Below are positions 1-7,434 of a stretch of 24,808 nucleotides of DNA, piece by piece (position 1 is the stretch's first letter; each line of letters begins with the position of its first letter). The position numbers and the translations under genes were made by a program. The notes under the pieces are model-generated. The model did no database searches. It was not told where the DNA came from and saw nothing but the letters and a program-made list of their open reading frames with translations. The DNA is from JANQPX01 sp051010395 (GTDB taxonomy: Bacteria; Pseudomonadota; Alphaproteobacteria; Geminicoccales; Geminicoccaceae), in NCBI GenBank assembly GCA_051010395.1, contig JBPCVQ010000275.1, positions 1 through 24,808 on the forward strand, in the 5' to 3' direction.

Positions 1-92
1 AAGGACGAAGCTATCGATGGATCGCACGGGATCTCGGAATCAGCAAAAATACCGTCGCTGACATCGTCAAACGACATCGCCAAATCGCTTAG
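1..92 (+). CDS. C-terminal end of a probable site-specific recombinase (partial, cut by window edge)
   Basis: Frame 3 is open from the window edge to a TAG at 90-92, giving 29 residues. It contains a helix-turn-helix-like stretch, SYRWIARDLGISKNTVADIV, followed by a basic tail (KRHRQ). This pattern (an aromatic residue, 'IARDLG', then 'SKNTV') is what I know from the C-terminal HTH of serine recombinases and some transposase or regulator proteins. The catalytic part lies outside the window, so the family cannot be proved. The stop lies 4 bases from the stop of the convergent metalloprotease gene, with no room for a terminator between them. If it is a recombinase, it could mark the edge of an integrated element to the left. 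Another HTH protein is equally possible on this evidence. Confidence 0.45.
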   Translation, partial: GRSYRWIARDLGISKNTVADIVKRHRQIA

Positions 93-96
93 CGTG

Positions 97-1104
97 TCAT
101 TTCGCCCCCTCCCGCAAACGACCCGCATCTGGCCAATGCTCCGGTGTTTTTTTTGATCGTCCCTTGAAGGCGAAGACGGTGCCATCGACGGTGGTGACGA
201 TCAGGTCGGCGCGTTTGTCGGTATTCAGATGATCAGCGCTTAGCAGGCTACCGAACCCGAGTGTTCCATCCATCGTCAACCGCCCCCATGGACGAAGCCC
301 CCGCACGTCGTCCCCCTTATAGAAATAGACCGCGCCAGCGGGTTCGGCAGATCCTTCAAGGACCTCGCCGGGGGCACCGACGGCGAGGTCGGGGATATCG
401 TCGCCATCGAAGTCGCCGACGGCGAGGCTGTGGCCGAAACGATCGCCGGCCTCGTCCCCGTCGAGGATGTTGTCGGGGGCGGAGCCATAGGTCTGGATCA
501 GGCCATAGATGTCGCCGGCGCTCAGCTTGGGCACGCCGGTTGAGAAGTTGCGGGTCGCATCCTTGACGCAGGCGACCATGATCGAATCGAAGTCTAGGGC
601 GGTAAGGGGACGGTCGTCTTCGAGATAGCGCTCGCCGTCTTTGCCGGTGACGGCGCAGGCATCCTCGAAAGCCGCATCGGGGCGAGCATATTCGTGGCCA
701 AAGCCGAGAGCGTGACCGAATTCATGCACGGTCGATTTCGCGTTGATCGATAGTGAGGCCAGGCCCCAGAGCTTGGGGAGTTCCATGCCGTCAGGTATTC
801 CATCAAGGCTGCGGCCCCGCGCCCGTGTCTTGGGATGGCTGTCGCTCAAGCGAATGCGAATGCCGGGATCACCTTTGCGGCACGCACCCCAACCCTCGAA
901 GGTGATAGCCGATTCCCTGGCCCAGGACTGTTCCACCGATTTTCTTATCTGCTTTCGATCCTGCTTGTAGTCGGATTTCGGATCTTCGAAGCAGACGTTG
1001 ATCGGCATATCCGCCCAGACCGAACCCTCGGTCAAGGTAAGCGCGATGGCTATGTTGTGGGTGAAAAGTGCTGATGACAGGAATAGAACGACCCTTCTGA
1101 ACAT
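97..1104 (-). CDS. Secreted zinc metalloprotease (matrixin/metzincin-like) with FG-GAP-like C-terminal repeats
   Basis: The 335-aa protein has a signal peptide (MFRR followed by a hydrophobic run, residues 1-22), so it is exported. The zinc site is HEFGHALGFGHE at 127-138: His127, His131 and His137 as ligands and Glu128 as the base, which is the metzincin HExxHxxGxxH pattern. A methionine-turn candidate, DSIM, lies at 173-176, and the typical end of the catalytic domain, LSAGDIYGLIQTYG, at 194-207. An FG-GAP/integrin-like repeat follows (GDRFGHSLAVGDFDGDD, 220-236), then a degenerate second copy near 284-310. The start was chosen at 1104 because a GGGAG ribosome site sits 5-9 bases upstream and the signal peptide begins there; an ATG 39 bases further upstream has neither. 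The substrate is unknown. The repeats suggest binding to a surface or matrix. Confidence 0.8.
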   Translation of the reverse strand: MFRRVVLFLSSALFTHNIAIALTLTEGSVWADMPINVCFEDPKSDYKQDRKQIRKSVEQSWARESAITFEGWGACRKGDPGIRIRLSDSHPKTRARGRSLDGIPDGMELPKLWGLASLSINAKSTVHEFGHALGFGHEYARPDAAFEDACAVTGKDGERYLEDDRPLTALDFDSIMVACVKDATRNFSTGVPKLSAGDIYGLIQTYGSAPDNILDGDEAGDRFGHSLAVGDFDGDDIPDLAVGAPGEVLEGSAEPAGAVYFYKGDDVRGLRPWGRLTMDGTLGFGSLLSADHLNTDKRADLIVTTVDGTVFAFKGRSKKTPEHWPDAGRLREGAK

Positions 1105-1294
1105 GAACGTCTCCCTGGCGGTTAGGGCCGGCGTGTGGGTCATCCCTTTCTGATATGCGCCGGGCTGGCTCAGTTGGAAGGTCTCTGGTCAACAGGGCTG
1201 ACTATTGGTTTTGCCTATAATGAGTATTGGTCCGGGCCAACTTGTTCCGCTCTCGAGTTCGAACAATTCTAGATAACGAACGCGCGAAGACGTC

Positions 1295-1903
1295 TTGATC
1301 GTTCAAGGACGAACAATAACGGGAGGCGGACCGATCAAAGAAGGTCCAACGAGACGTGACGTCATGTCGTCAGCGGTCGGACTTGCTGGTCTGACGCTGT
1401 TTTCAAACGCATCCGAGGCTGCGAAGAAACCCGAGCAGCTGCCGCCGCAGGTCGGCGATCGCTTCCAGATCACCAAAGGGCCGTTGAAGGGTGAGCTGCT
1501 GCGCCCTGAACTCCTCAAGGTCGGAGAGGCGCCGGTGATCGGTTTTCCCTTCGCACCAGGCGAGGATGTTTTACGCAAAAAGAACCGCTTGAACCGGCTT
1601 TTGATGGTGGCGCTTGATCCGTCCGGTATGGAAGAGGAGACACGTGCGCGGTCTGCAGGCGGCGTCTTGATCTACTCGGCGATCTGCACCCATCGAGGTT
1701 GCACGATCCAGTCCTGGAAGGCGGAGGAGCAGGTATTGCGCTGTCACTGCCACCTTTCCGAATTCTCGCCGTTCGACAATGCGAAGCCGCTAACGGGGCC
1801 GGCGAAGAAGCCGCTCGCAGCGGTGCCCGCAGCCGTCGACGATGAAGGCTTCGTGGTGGCGACCGCGGAGTTCACGCGAAAGCCCGGCGCATCGAAGAAG
1901 TGA
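1295..1903 (+). CDS. Exported Rieske [2Fe-2S] protein
   Basis: The 202-aa protein has the two Rieske cluster motifs: CTHRGC at 131-136 and CHCH followed by LSEF at 150-157. By family knowledge Cys131, His133, Cys150 and His153 bind the cluster, while Cys136 and Cys152 form the disulfide found in high-potential Rieske proteins. The usual Gly after CxCH is Leu here. The N-terminus (TRRDVMSSAVGLAGLTLF) looks like a twin-arginine signal, so the folded protein is probably delivered to the periplasm, perhaps anchored. The start is a TTG; the next in-frame ATG (1364) would remove the RR. There is no strong ribosome site, so the start is uncertain. It is the first gene of the oxidation operon, 76 bases before the PQQ dehydrogenase, and may carry electrons from it. 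No bc1 partners or oxygenase domain are nearby. Confidence 0.85.
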   Translation: MIVQGRTITGGGPIKEGPTRRDVMSSAVGLAGLTLFSNASEAAKKPEQLPPQVGDRFQITKGPLKGELLRPELLKVGEAPVIGFPFAPGEDVLRKKNRLNRLLMVALDPSGMEEETRARSAGGVLIYSAICTHRGCTIQSWKAEEQVLRCHCHLSEFSPFDNAKPLTGPAKKPLAAVPAAVDDEGFVVATAEFTRKPGASKK

Positions 1904-1979
1904 GAAAGGAGAGGGGAGAAAAAGTACGTTCTTGAATCTCGAAGGGCCTGAAAACAAAGAACTACAGGGAGGGCAGAGG

Positions 1980-3734
1980 ATGAGACAGTGGGGTAGATTT
2001 CGAACGAGCATGCTGACGACGACGCTCATAGCAGGCTTCGGCATGGCGGCCATTGCGGCGGATTATAATCCGGTTACAGACGAGCGGTTGCAAAACCCGG
2101 AGCCCGAGAACTGGCTCTCCTGGCGTGGCAATTACGAAGGCTGGGGCTATAGCCCTCTCAATCAGATCACCGCTGAGAACGTCAAGAACCTGGTGCCGGT
2201 CTGGTCCTACTCGACTGGCGTGGCTGAAGGGCATCAGGCGCCGCCGATCGTCAATGACGGCATGATGTTCGTCACTACCCCGCAGAACCAGATCATCGCG
2301 ATGGATGCCGCGAGCGGCACCGAGAAGTGGCGCTATGTACGCGAGATTCCCGACGATCTGTTCCAGCTGCATCCGACCAATCGTGGTCCAGCCCTCTATG
2401 GCGACAAGATCTACATGTCGACCGTGGATGCCTGCGTGGTCGCCTTGATGGCCGAGACTGGTGAGGAAGTCTGGGACGTCTGTGTCGGTGACTACACTGA
2501 TGGCTATTATTCGACACTCTCGCTGCTGGCGGCCGAAGGAGTGATCGTTACGGGCGTGTCGGGTGGTGAATACGGCATTCGCGGCTACGTCGTCGCCCTC
2601 GATGCCGAAACCGGCGAGGAAGCCTGGAAGACCTATACCATCCCAGGACCTGGCGAACCCGGCCACGACACCTGGACGGGCGACAGCTGGAAGACCGGTG
2701 GTGGTTCGGTCTGGATGCAGCCCAATTACGACAGCGAGAACAAGCTCGCTTATGTCGGCACCGGCAATGGCGGACCCTGGATGCCGGATGCACGTCCTGG
2801 TGACAATCTCTATACAACGTCCGTGATCGCCGTCGACATCGCGACCGGCGAGATCAAGGGGCATCACCAGTACCACTGGAATGACGCCTGGGATTGGGAT
2901 GAGGTTTCGGCCCCGCTCCTGATGGATGTCGAGCGTGACGGCAAGACGATCAAAGGCCTCGTCCATGCCGGCCGTAACGGCTATATCTGGACGATGGAGC
3001 GGACGGCTGATGGTCCGATCAACTTCATTGCCGCCGACAAATATGTCCGTCAGACCGCGTTCGAATCGGTCGATCCCGAGACCGGACGGCCGAGCTACAA
3101 CGAGAACGCGACGCCGGGCATCGACAAGGAGGCGTTGTTCTGCCCGTCGCTCTGGGGCGGCAAGGACTGGCCACCTGAGGCTTACAATCCGAACACCGGC
3201 CTCTTCTACATCCCCGCGCATGAGAACCTCTGCTCAGAGTTCGGCGGTGTGGCGCTCGACGAGCGTGAGCCGGGCGAGCTTTATATCGGCGTGCCGATCG
3301 ACGTCATTCTCTCGAGCATGCGTTTTGACGAGAGCGTCGACACCAGTCAGCCGGTCACCATCGGGCAGCTGCAGGCATGGGACATCAATACCGGCGAGAT
3401 GAAGTGGGCGCATGACTTCAAGGACATGGAGTTCTGGGGGCCGCTTTTGACGACGGGCGGCAATCTTCTCTTCACCGGCGGTACGCCTGATAGGAAGTTC
3501 CGCGCGTTTGATGCGACCTCCGGCGAGGTGCTCTGGGAGTTCCCGACCAACTCCGGAATCACCGCGGTACCTTCGAGCTTCAGCGTCGACGGCAAGCAGT
3601 ATATCGCCGTTCAGTCCGGCTGGGGCGTGGATGCCGAGCGCATGCACGGTCTCCTGAAGGACATGTTGCCCGAGGGCCGGACGTCACCGGTACCGCAGGG
3701 CGGTGCGATCTGGGTGTTCGCTCTTCAGGAGTAG
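1980..3734 (+). CDS. PQQ-dependent alcohol dehydrogenase, probably lanthanide-type, no cytochrome domain
   Basis: The 584-aa quinoprotein has a signal peptide ending near AIAA (residues 24-27) and an eight-bladed propeller with repeated 'A/D-x-x-TGE-x-x-W' blade motifs. Inferred cofactor residues by alignment from memory to methanol dehydrogenases: Glu197 (SGGEYG), Asn263 (GTGN), Trp245 stacking on PQQ, and the catalytic Asp305 followed by Asp307 in W-D-W-D. The second Asp is the mark of lanthanide-dependent (XoxF-like) enzymes; calcium enzymes have Ala, Ser or Thr there. The vicinal Cys-Cys pair near PQQ is missing, replaced by LHPTNRG at 130-136. No CxxCH is present, so electrons must leave through a separate carrier. 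The start at 1980 has a GGGAGG site 6-12 bases upstream; a longer open frame runs back into the Rieske gene. The substrate is unknown, a primary alcohol being likely. Confidence 0.9.
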   Translation: MRQWGRFRTSMLTTTLIAGFGMAAIAADYNPVTDERLQNPEPENWLSWRGNYEGWGYSPLNQITAENVKNLVPVWSYSTGVAEGHQAPPIVNDGMMFVTTPQNQIIAMDAASGTEKWRYVREIPDDLFQLHPTNRGPALYGDKIYMSTVDACVVALMAETGEEVWDVCVGDYTDGYYSTLSLLAAEGVIVTGVSGGEYGIRGYVVALDAETGEEAWKTYTIPGPGEPGHDTWTGDSWKTGGGSVWMQPNYDSENKLAYVGTGNGGPWMPDARPGDNLYTTSVIAVDIATGEIKGHHQYHWNDAWDWDEVSAPLLMDVERDGKTIKGLVHAGRNGYIWTMERTADGPINFIAADKYVRQTAFESVDPETGRPSYNENATPGIDKEALFCPSLWGGKDWPPEAYNPNTGLFYIPAHENLCSEFGGVALDEREPGELYIGVPIDVILSSMRFDESVDTSQPVTIGQLQAWDINTGEMKWAHDFKDMEFWGPLLTTGGNLLFTGGTPDRKFRAFDATSGEVLWEFPTNSGITAVPSSFSVDGKQYIAVQSGWGVDAERMHGLLKDMLPEGRTSPVPQGGAIWVFALQE

Positions 3735-3772
3735 AGGACGAAAGGAAACGCCAAAAATAGGGCAGGAAGGCA

Positions 3773-4306
3773 ATGAAAATTAAGAAAAGGCAACAGGCTC
3801 TGGGCTGGGACCAAAGCGGTCCCAGCCGCATCTTCTTGACGGTCTCGGGGCTTCTCGGTCGCGGGGCGGCCACCTTGTTTTTAGCATCGGGTATCGCCTT
3901 CGCAACAGCACAGGATTTGCCGCGCACCGATGACGAGCTGGTCGATGTGATAAGAACGGCGATCGATGCCAAGGACTACGAACCGTTCGAGGAACTCGTC
4001 AATTGGGAGGGCGCCGGTAAGATCAAACGCCGGATCGTTCGCTTCGAGATCCGGCGAGGCTTCGGCCGTAAGATCGATACGATCGCGATTGAAGATTTTC
4101 CTGAAGGCGGGTTGGCGAAGATCGACGCGATGAAACAGGTGCGCGTCAACATGCCGGTCACCCATCGGGTACGCGTGACGTTCGACGAACCGCCGCTCGA
4201 AAAGACGGGCAGGCAGCCGACGTCGGTTTTCCTGGTTGGCAAGCAGGACGGCGCTTATCGCATTGCTTTGGTGGTGCGCAATTTCGATGACGATGATAAT
4301 GACTGA
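3773..4306 (+). CDS. Exported protein of unknown function within the oxidation operon
   Basis: I do not recognise this 177-aa protein. A basic N-terminus (MKIKKR) and a hydrophobic stretch ending in ATA (about residues 31-46) look like a signal peptide with an unusually long n-region, so the mature part would be periplasmic and about 130 aa. The mature part has no cysteine and no metal motif that I can see. It alternates charged helices (DELVDVIRTAIDAKDYEPFEEL) with likely beta strands and ends in an acidic tail (FDDDDND). A strong ribosome site (AGGAAGG) sits just before the ATG. It lies 38 bases after the PQQ dehydrogenase and 53 before the Fe-S subunit, so it is probably co-transcribed. 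An accessory role in assembly or electron transfer is a guess from position only. Confidence 0.75.
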   Translation: MKIKKRQQALGWDQSGPSRIFLTVSGLLGRGAATLFLASGIAFATAQDLPRTDDELVDVIRTAIDAKDYEPFEELVNWEGAGKIKRRIVRFEIRRGFGRKIDTIAIEDFPEGGLAKIDAMKQVRVNMPVTHRVRVTFDEPPLEKTGRQPTSVFLVGKQDGAYRIALVVRNFDDDDND

Positions 4307-4359
4307 CCTCGTGACGATGACGTCGCGATGAAAAAAGAAGGTCGATAAGGAGGGATCTG

Positions 4360-4812
4360 ATGATCGAGTTAAGCGTAAATGGGGACGTGCGTCAGTTCGA
4401 CGGCGACCCCGAAATGCCCTTGCTTTGGTATCTTAGGGACGAGCTACAGCTCACCGGATCGAAATATGGCTGCGGCGTCGGCCTTTGCGGTGCTTGCACC
4501 GTGCATGTCGATGGCGAGGCGCAGCGCTCCTGCACCTATTCGATGCAGGATGCCGCTGGCACTCAGGTCACCACGATCGAGGGACTGGACGCCGAGGGCA
4601 ATCATCCGGTGCAGGCGGCATGGCGCGAGCTGAACGTGCCGCAATGCGGTTTTTGCCAGTGCGGCCAGATCATGCAGGCGGCCGCTCTCCTGGCCGAGAA
4701 CCCCAACCCATCAGATCAGGAAATTAACGAGAGCATGGTCGGCAATGTCTGCCGATGCGGCTGTTATCAGCGCATCGCTGCGGCCGTGCGCCAAGCGGCG
4801 ACGGGAGCCTGA
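4360..4812 (+). CDS. [2Fe-2S] small subunit of isoquinoline-1-oxidoreductase-type molybdenum hydroxylase
   Basis: The 150-aa protein has the xanthine-oxidase-family small-subunit layout. A plant-ferredoxin cluster comes first (Cys38, Cys43 and Cys46 in GCGVGLCGACTVHVDG, plus Cys58). The second, helical cluster follows (Cys96 and Cys99 in CGFCQCGQ, Cys131 and Cys133 in CRCGCYQ). The length matches IorA-type subunits. It passes electrons from the molybdenum centre of the large subunit to an outside acceptor. It carries no signal peptide; by family precedent it is exported folded with the Tat-tagged large subunit. A near-perfect ribosome site (AAGGAGG) precedes the ATG, and the stop is only 3 bases from the start of the large subunit, showing tight coupling. 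Confidence 0.93.
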   Translation: MIELSVNGDVRQFDGDPEMPLLWYLRDELQLTGSKYGCGVGLCGACTVHVDGEAQRSCTYSMQDAAGTQVTTIEGLDAEGNHPVQAAWRELNVPQCGFCQCGQIMQAAALLAENPNPSDQEINESMVGNVCRCGCYQRIAAAVRQAATGA

Positions 4813-4815
4813 GCC

Positions 4816-7167
4816 ATGTTGCATTATCTCAACCAGCACCTGGCGCCTCTTCCGCAAACTGCGACCGCGCGCGCCCTTATCGAGAATGTCAGCCGGCGTT
4901 CGTTCCTTAAAGGCAGCGCCACCGGCGCGGGCTTTGTGGTCGCGATGCAGCTCGTGCCGCTGAACGCGGCCGAGGCGTTTGAGACCTATGACCACGGTGG
5001 TCACGCCATGCCGAACGGCGTGGTCATGAACCCGCATCTCTTCGTCTCGATCGATCCGGACGGCACGGTGAACATCGTCACCATTCGCTCCGAGATGGGC
5101 ACCGGCGCGCGCACCAGCCTGCCCATGGTGATCGCTGATGAGCTGGAAGCCGACTGGACCCGGGTGAAACTCACCCAGGCTGAAGGCGACGAGCCGAAAT
5201 ATGGCAATCAGGACACGGATGGCTCGCGCAGCATGCGCCATCACATCCAGGTCTGCCGTCAGATGGGCGCTTCGGTCAGGCATATGCTTCGTCAGGCTGC
5301 AGCCGATCAGTGGGGCGTGGATGTCGCTGAAGTCGAGGCGGTCAATCACGAAGTCATCCACGAGGGCTCGGGCAACCGCGCCGGCTATGGCGATATCGGC
5401 CAGGCCGCCATGGCGCTCGAGGCGCCCGATATCACGACGATCGCCTATAAGGACGAGAGCGAGTTCCGCTATATCGGCAAGGGTGAGGTGCAGATCTACG
5501 ACATGCACGACATCACCACCGGCGCCGCTGTCTATGGCGCGGACGTGCATCTCGACGGCATGAAATATGCCGTGATCGCCAGGCCGCCCGTCGTTGGCGG
5601 CAAGGTGGCGTCGCTGGACGACAGCGCCGCCCTTGCGGTGCCGGGCGTCGAGAAAGTGGTGCAGATGGAAGGGCACACCATGCCCGCCAAGTTCCTGCCG
5701 CTCGGCGGTGTCGCGGTGATCGCCAGCAACACCCATGCTGCACTGAAGGGCCGCGAAGCCCTGGTGATCGAGTGGGATGACGGTCCCCACGCCGTCTATA
5801 ACAGCGCACCCTATATGGAGGAGATGAAGGCGACCGCCGAGCAGCCCGGCAAGGTGATCCGCACCCAGGGCGATGTCGACGGCGCACTGTCCGGTGCAGC
5901 CAAGACGTTTACTCAGACTTACACCCAGGATCACATGGCCCACATTCCGATGGAGCCGCCGGCGGCAATCGCCAGCTATGCCGACGGCAAGCTCGAAATC
6001 TGGGCGCCGGTGCAAAGCCCCTACGGTACACGCATCGACGTTGCCGAATATACCGGCGTTCCGATCGAGGATGTGCGCGTGAACGTCACGCTCCTCGGCG
6101 GCGGTTTCGGGCGGAAGTCGAAATGCGACTTTGTCCACGAGGCGGCGAAGCTTTCGATGGAGGTGGGTGCGCCGGTTCGGGTGCAGTGGACGAGGCAGGA
6201 CGATGTCCAGCACAGCTTCTATCACACCACGTCTGCCGAACGGATCGAAGTGGCGCTGGATGCCGACGACAAGCCGACCGGCTTGCTGTATCGCACTGTC
6301 GCTCCGTCGATCCTCTCGACCTTCGCCCCGGACAGCGGTGAGCAGTTCTTCATCGAATACGGGATGGGCTTCGCCGATCTGCCCTTCGAGATCCCGAATA
6401 TCCGATGCGAGAACGGCAAGGCGATGGCGCACACCCGCATCGGCTGGTTCCGCTCCGTCTCCAACATCCCGCGCGCCTGGGCCGTGCAGTCCTTTGCCTC
6501 CGAACTGGCTCACGAGCTGGGACGGGACGAAAAGGAGGTGCTTCTCGAGCTCATCGGTTCGCCTCGGAAGATCGATCCGAAGGAAACCGGTATGCCCGAG
6601 GATCTCTGGAACTACGGCGATCCCTATGACGTCTTCCCTAACGACACGGGCCGGCTTGCCAATGTCGTCGAGCTCGCCTGTGAGAAGGCGGGCTGGGGCA
6701 AGGACCTACCGGAAGGGGAGGGGCTTGGCCTCGCCGTGCACCGGAGTTTCCTGACTTACGTCGCCGCCGTCTGCCATGTGAATGTCGATGACGACGGCAC
6801 GGTGCATGTGCCTGAGGTGCATATGGCCGTCGACTGCGGCTTCCCTGCCAATCCCGAACGCATCGAAAGCCAGATGCAGGGTGCGGCCGTGCAGGGCATG
6901 ACCGTGGCGCTGAAGAGCGGCATCACCTTCAAGGACGGGCGCGCCGAGCAGTCGAACTTCGGGGATTACGACGTGGTGCGGATCGACAATTATCCGCAGG
7001 AGGTCTACGTGCACGTCGTGCCGCACAAGTTCGAGACCCATGCGACCGGTGTCGGTGAGCCTGGCGTGCCGCCGATCGCACCTGCGATCGCCAACGGCAT
7101 CTTCAATGCTACCGGCAAGCGCATCCGGCATATCCCGATCCGGCCGGAGGATATCACCGACGCCTGA
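4816..7167 (+). CDS. Molybdopterin-binding large subunit of an isoquinoline-1-oxidoreductase-type aldehyde or N-heterocycle dehydrogenase
   Basis: The 783-aa protein carries a twin-arginine signal (SRRSFLKG, residues 26-33, then a weakly hydrophobic stretch), so it works in the periplasm. Family motifs are clear: GGGFGRK at 428-434, and GVGEPGVPPIAPAIANGI starting at 745 with Glu748 as the conserved catalytic base. The length and the lack of an FAD domain fit the IorB group, which oxidises aldehydes or N-heterocycles with water as oxygen donor. Beside a PQQ alcohol dehydrogenase, aldehyde-to-acid oxidation is the likelier role. Its cofactor would be molybdopterin cytosine dinucleotide by family knowledge; no XdhC-like or MocA-like maturation gene is present in this window. 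It is the last gene of the operon, with a terminator 32 bases downstream. The substrate is not determined. Confidence 0.92.
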   Translation: MLHYLNQHLAPLPQTATARALIENVSRRSFLKGSATGAGFVVAMQLVPLNAAEAFETYDHGGHAMPNGVVMNPHLFVSIDPDGTVNIVTIRSEMGTGARTSLPMVIADELEADWTRVKLTQAEGDEPKYGNQDTDGSRSMRHHIQVCRQMGASVRHMLRQAAADQWGVDVAEVEAVNHEVIHEGSGNRAGYGDIGQAAMALEAPDITTIAYKDESEFRYIGKGEVQIYDMHDITTGAAVYGADVHLDGMKYAVIARPPVVGGKVASLDDSAALAVPGVEKVVQMEGHTMPAKFLPLGGVAVIASNTHAALKGREALVIEWDDGPHAVYNSAPYMEEMKATAEQPGKVIRTQGDVDGALSGAAKTFTQTYTQDHMAHIPMEPPAAIASYADGKLEIWAPVQSPYGTRIDVAEYTGVPIEDVRVNVTLLGGGFGRKSKCDFVHEAAKLSMEVGAPVRVQWTRQDDVQHSFYHTTSAERIEVALDADDKPTGLLYRTVAPSILSTFAPDSGEQFFIEYGMGFADLPFEIPNIRCENGKAMAHTRIGWFRSVSNIPRAWAVQSFASELAHELGRDEKEVLLELIGSPRKIDPKETGMPEDLWNYGDPYDVFPNDTGRLANVVELACEKAGWGKDLPEGEGLGLAVHRSFLTYVAAVCHVNVDDDGTVHVPEVHMAVDCGFPANPERIESQMQGAAVQGMTVALKSGITFKDGRAEQSNFGDYDVVRIDNYPQEVYVHVVPHKFETHATGVGEPGVPPIAPAIANGIFNATGKRIRHIPIRPEDITDA

Positions 7168-7199
7168 ACATAGCGTATAATAAACGTAAAGGGAGAGAG

Positions 7200-7233
7200 C
7201 CGGCAGGACTGACAGTCCTGCCGGTTTTCTTTT
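7200..7233 (+). terminator. Rho-independent terminator of the PQQ/molybdenum oxidase operon
   Basis: A perfect 11-bp inverted repeat (CCGGCAGGACT at 7200-7210, AGTCCTGCCGG at 7214-7224) with a 3-base loop is followed by TTTTCTTTT. It starts 32 bases after the stop of the large subunit. Confidence 0.92.
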
Positions 7234-7342
7234 GTTCTATTCTGGGACAGTTCTCACCCTGGGCGGAAAAAGAACCGGGCCTTCCGCTTGTCCTTAGGAG
7301 CGAAGCAAATACCCTTATGAAAAGGGTGTCGCTGCATCCCTA

Positions 7343-7371
7343 TTTCAAACGACGCATTTCGATGATTGAAA
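7343..7371. promoter_or_regulatory. Inverted repeat upstream of the LysR gene, possible operator
   Basis: TTTCAA at 7343-7348 and TTGAAA at 7366-7371 form a 6-bp inverted repeat separated by 17 bases, 63 bases before the LysR start. LysR proteins often bind such dyads near their own gene, but the arms are short and the spacing is not the classic T-N11-A form. It could be chance. Confidence 0.25.
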
Positions 7372-7434
7372 CGAGCCTAGGAGGTGCGTGGTCGGGATGT
7401 CGACGAGCCTAGCAATGGAAATCGGGACCGGGCG

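Noticed and set aside
1216..1221. TATAAT before the Rieske gene, considered as a -10 promoter element
   Set aside because: No fitting -35 element lies 15-19 bases upstream, so the promoter of the oxidase operon could not be placed.
1962..3221. A 419-codon open frame on the minus strand opposite the PQQ dehydrogenase
   Set aside because: Same reason: the plus strand encodes a full quinoprotein with cofactor residues, and the minus frame has no motif, signal or ribosome site.
4711..6513. A 600-codon open frame on the minus strand opposite the molybdenum hydroxylase large subunit
   Set aside because: It is the antisense shadow of a GC-rich gene with a clear family match on the plus strand; its translation is rich in His, Arg and Gly and has no recognisable domain.
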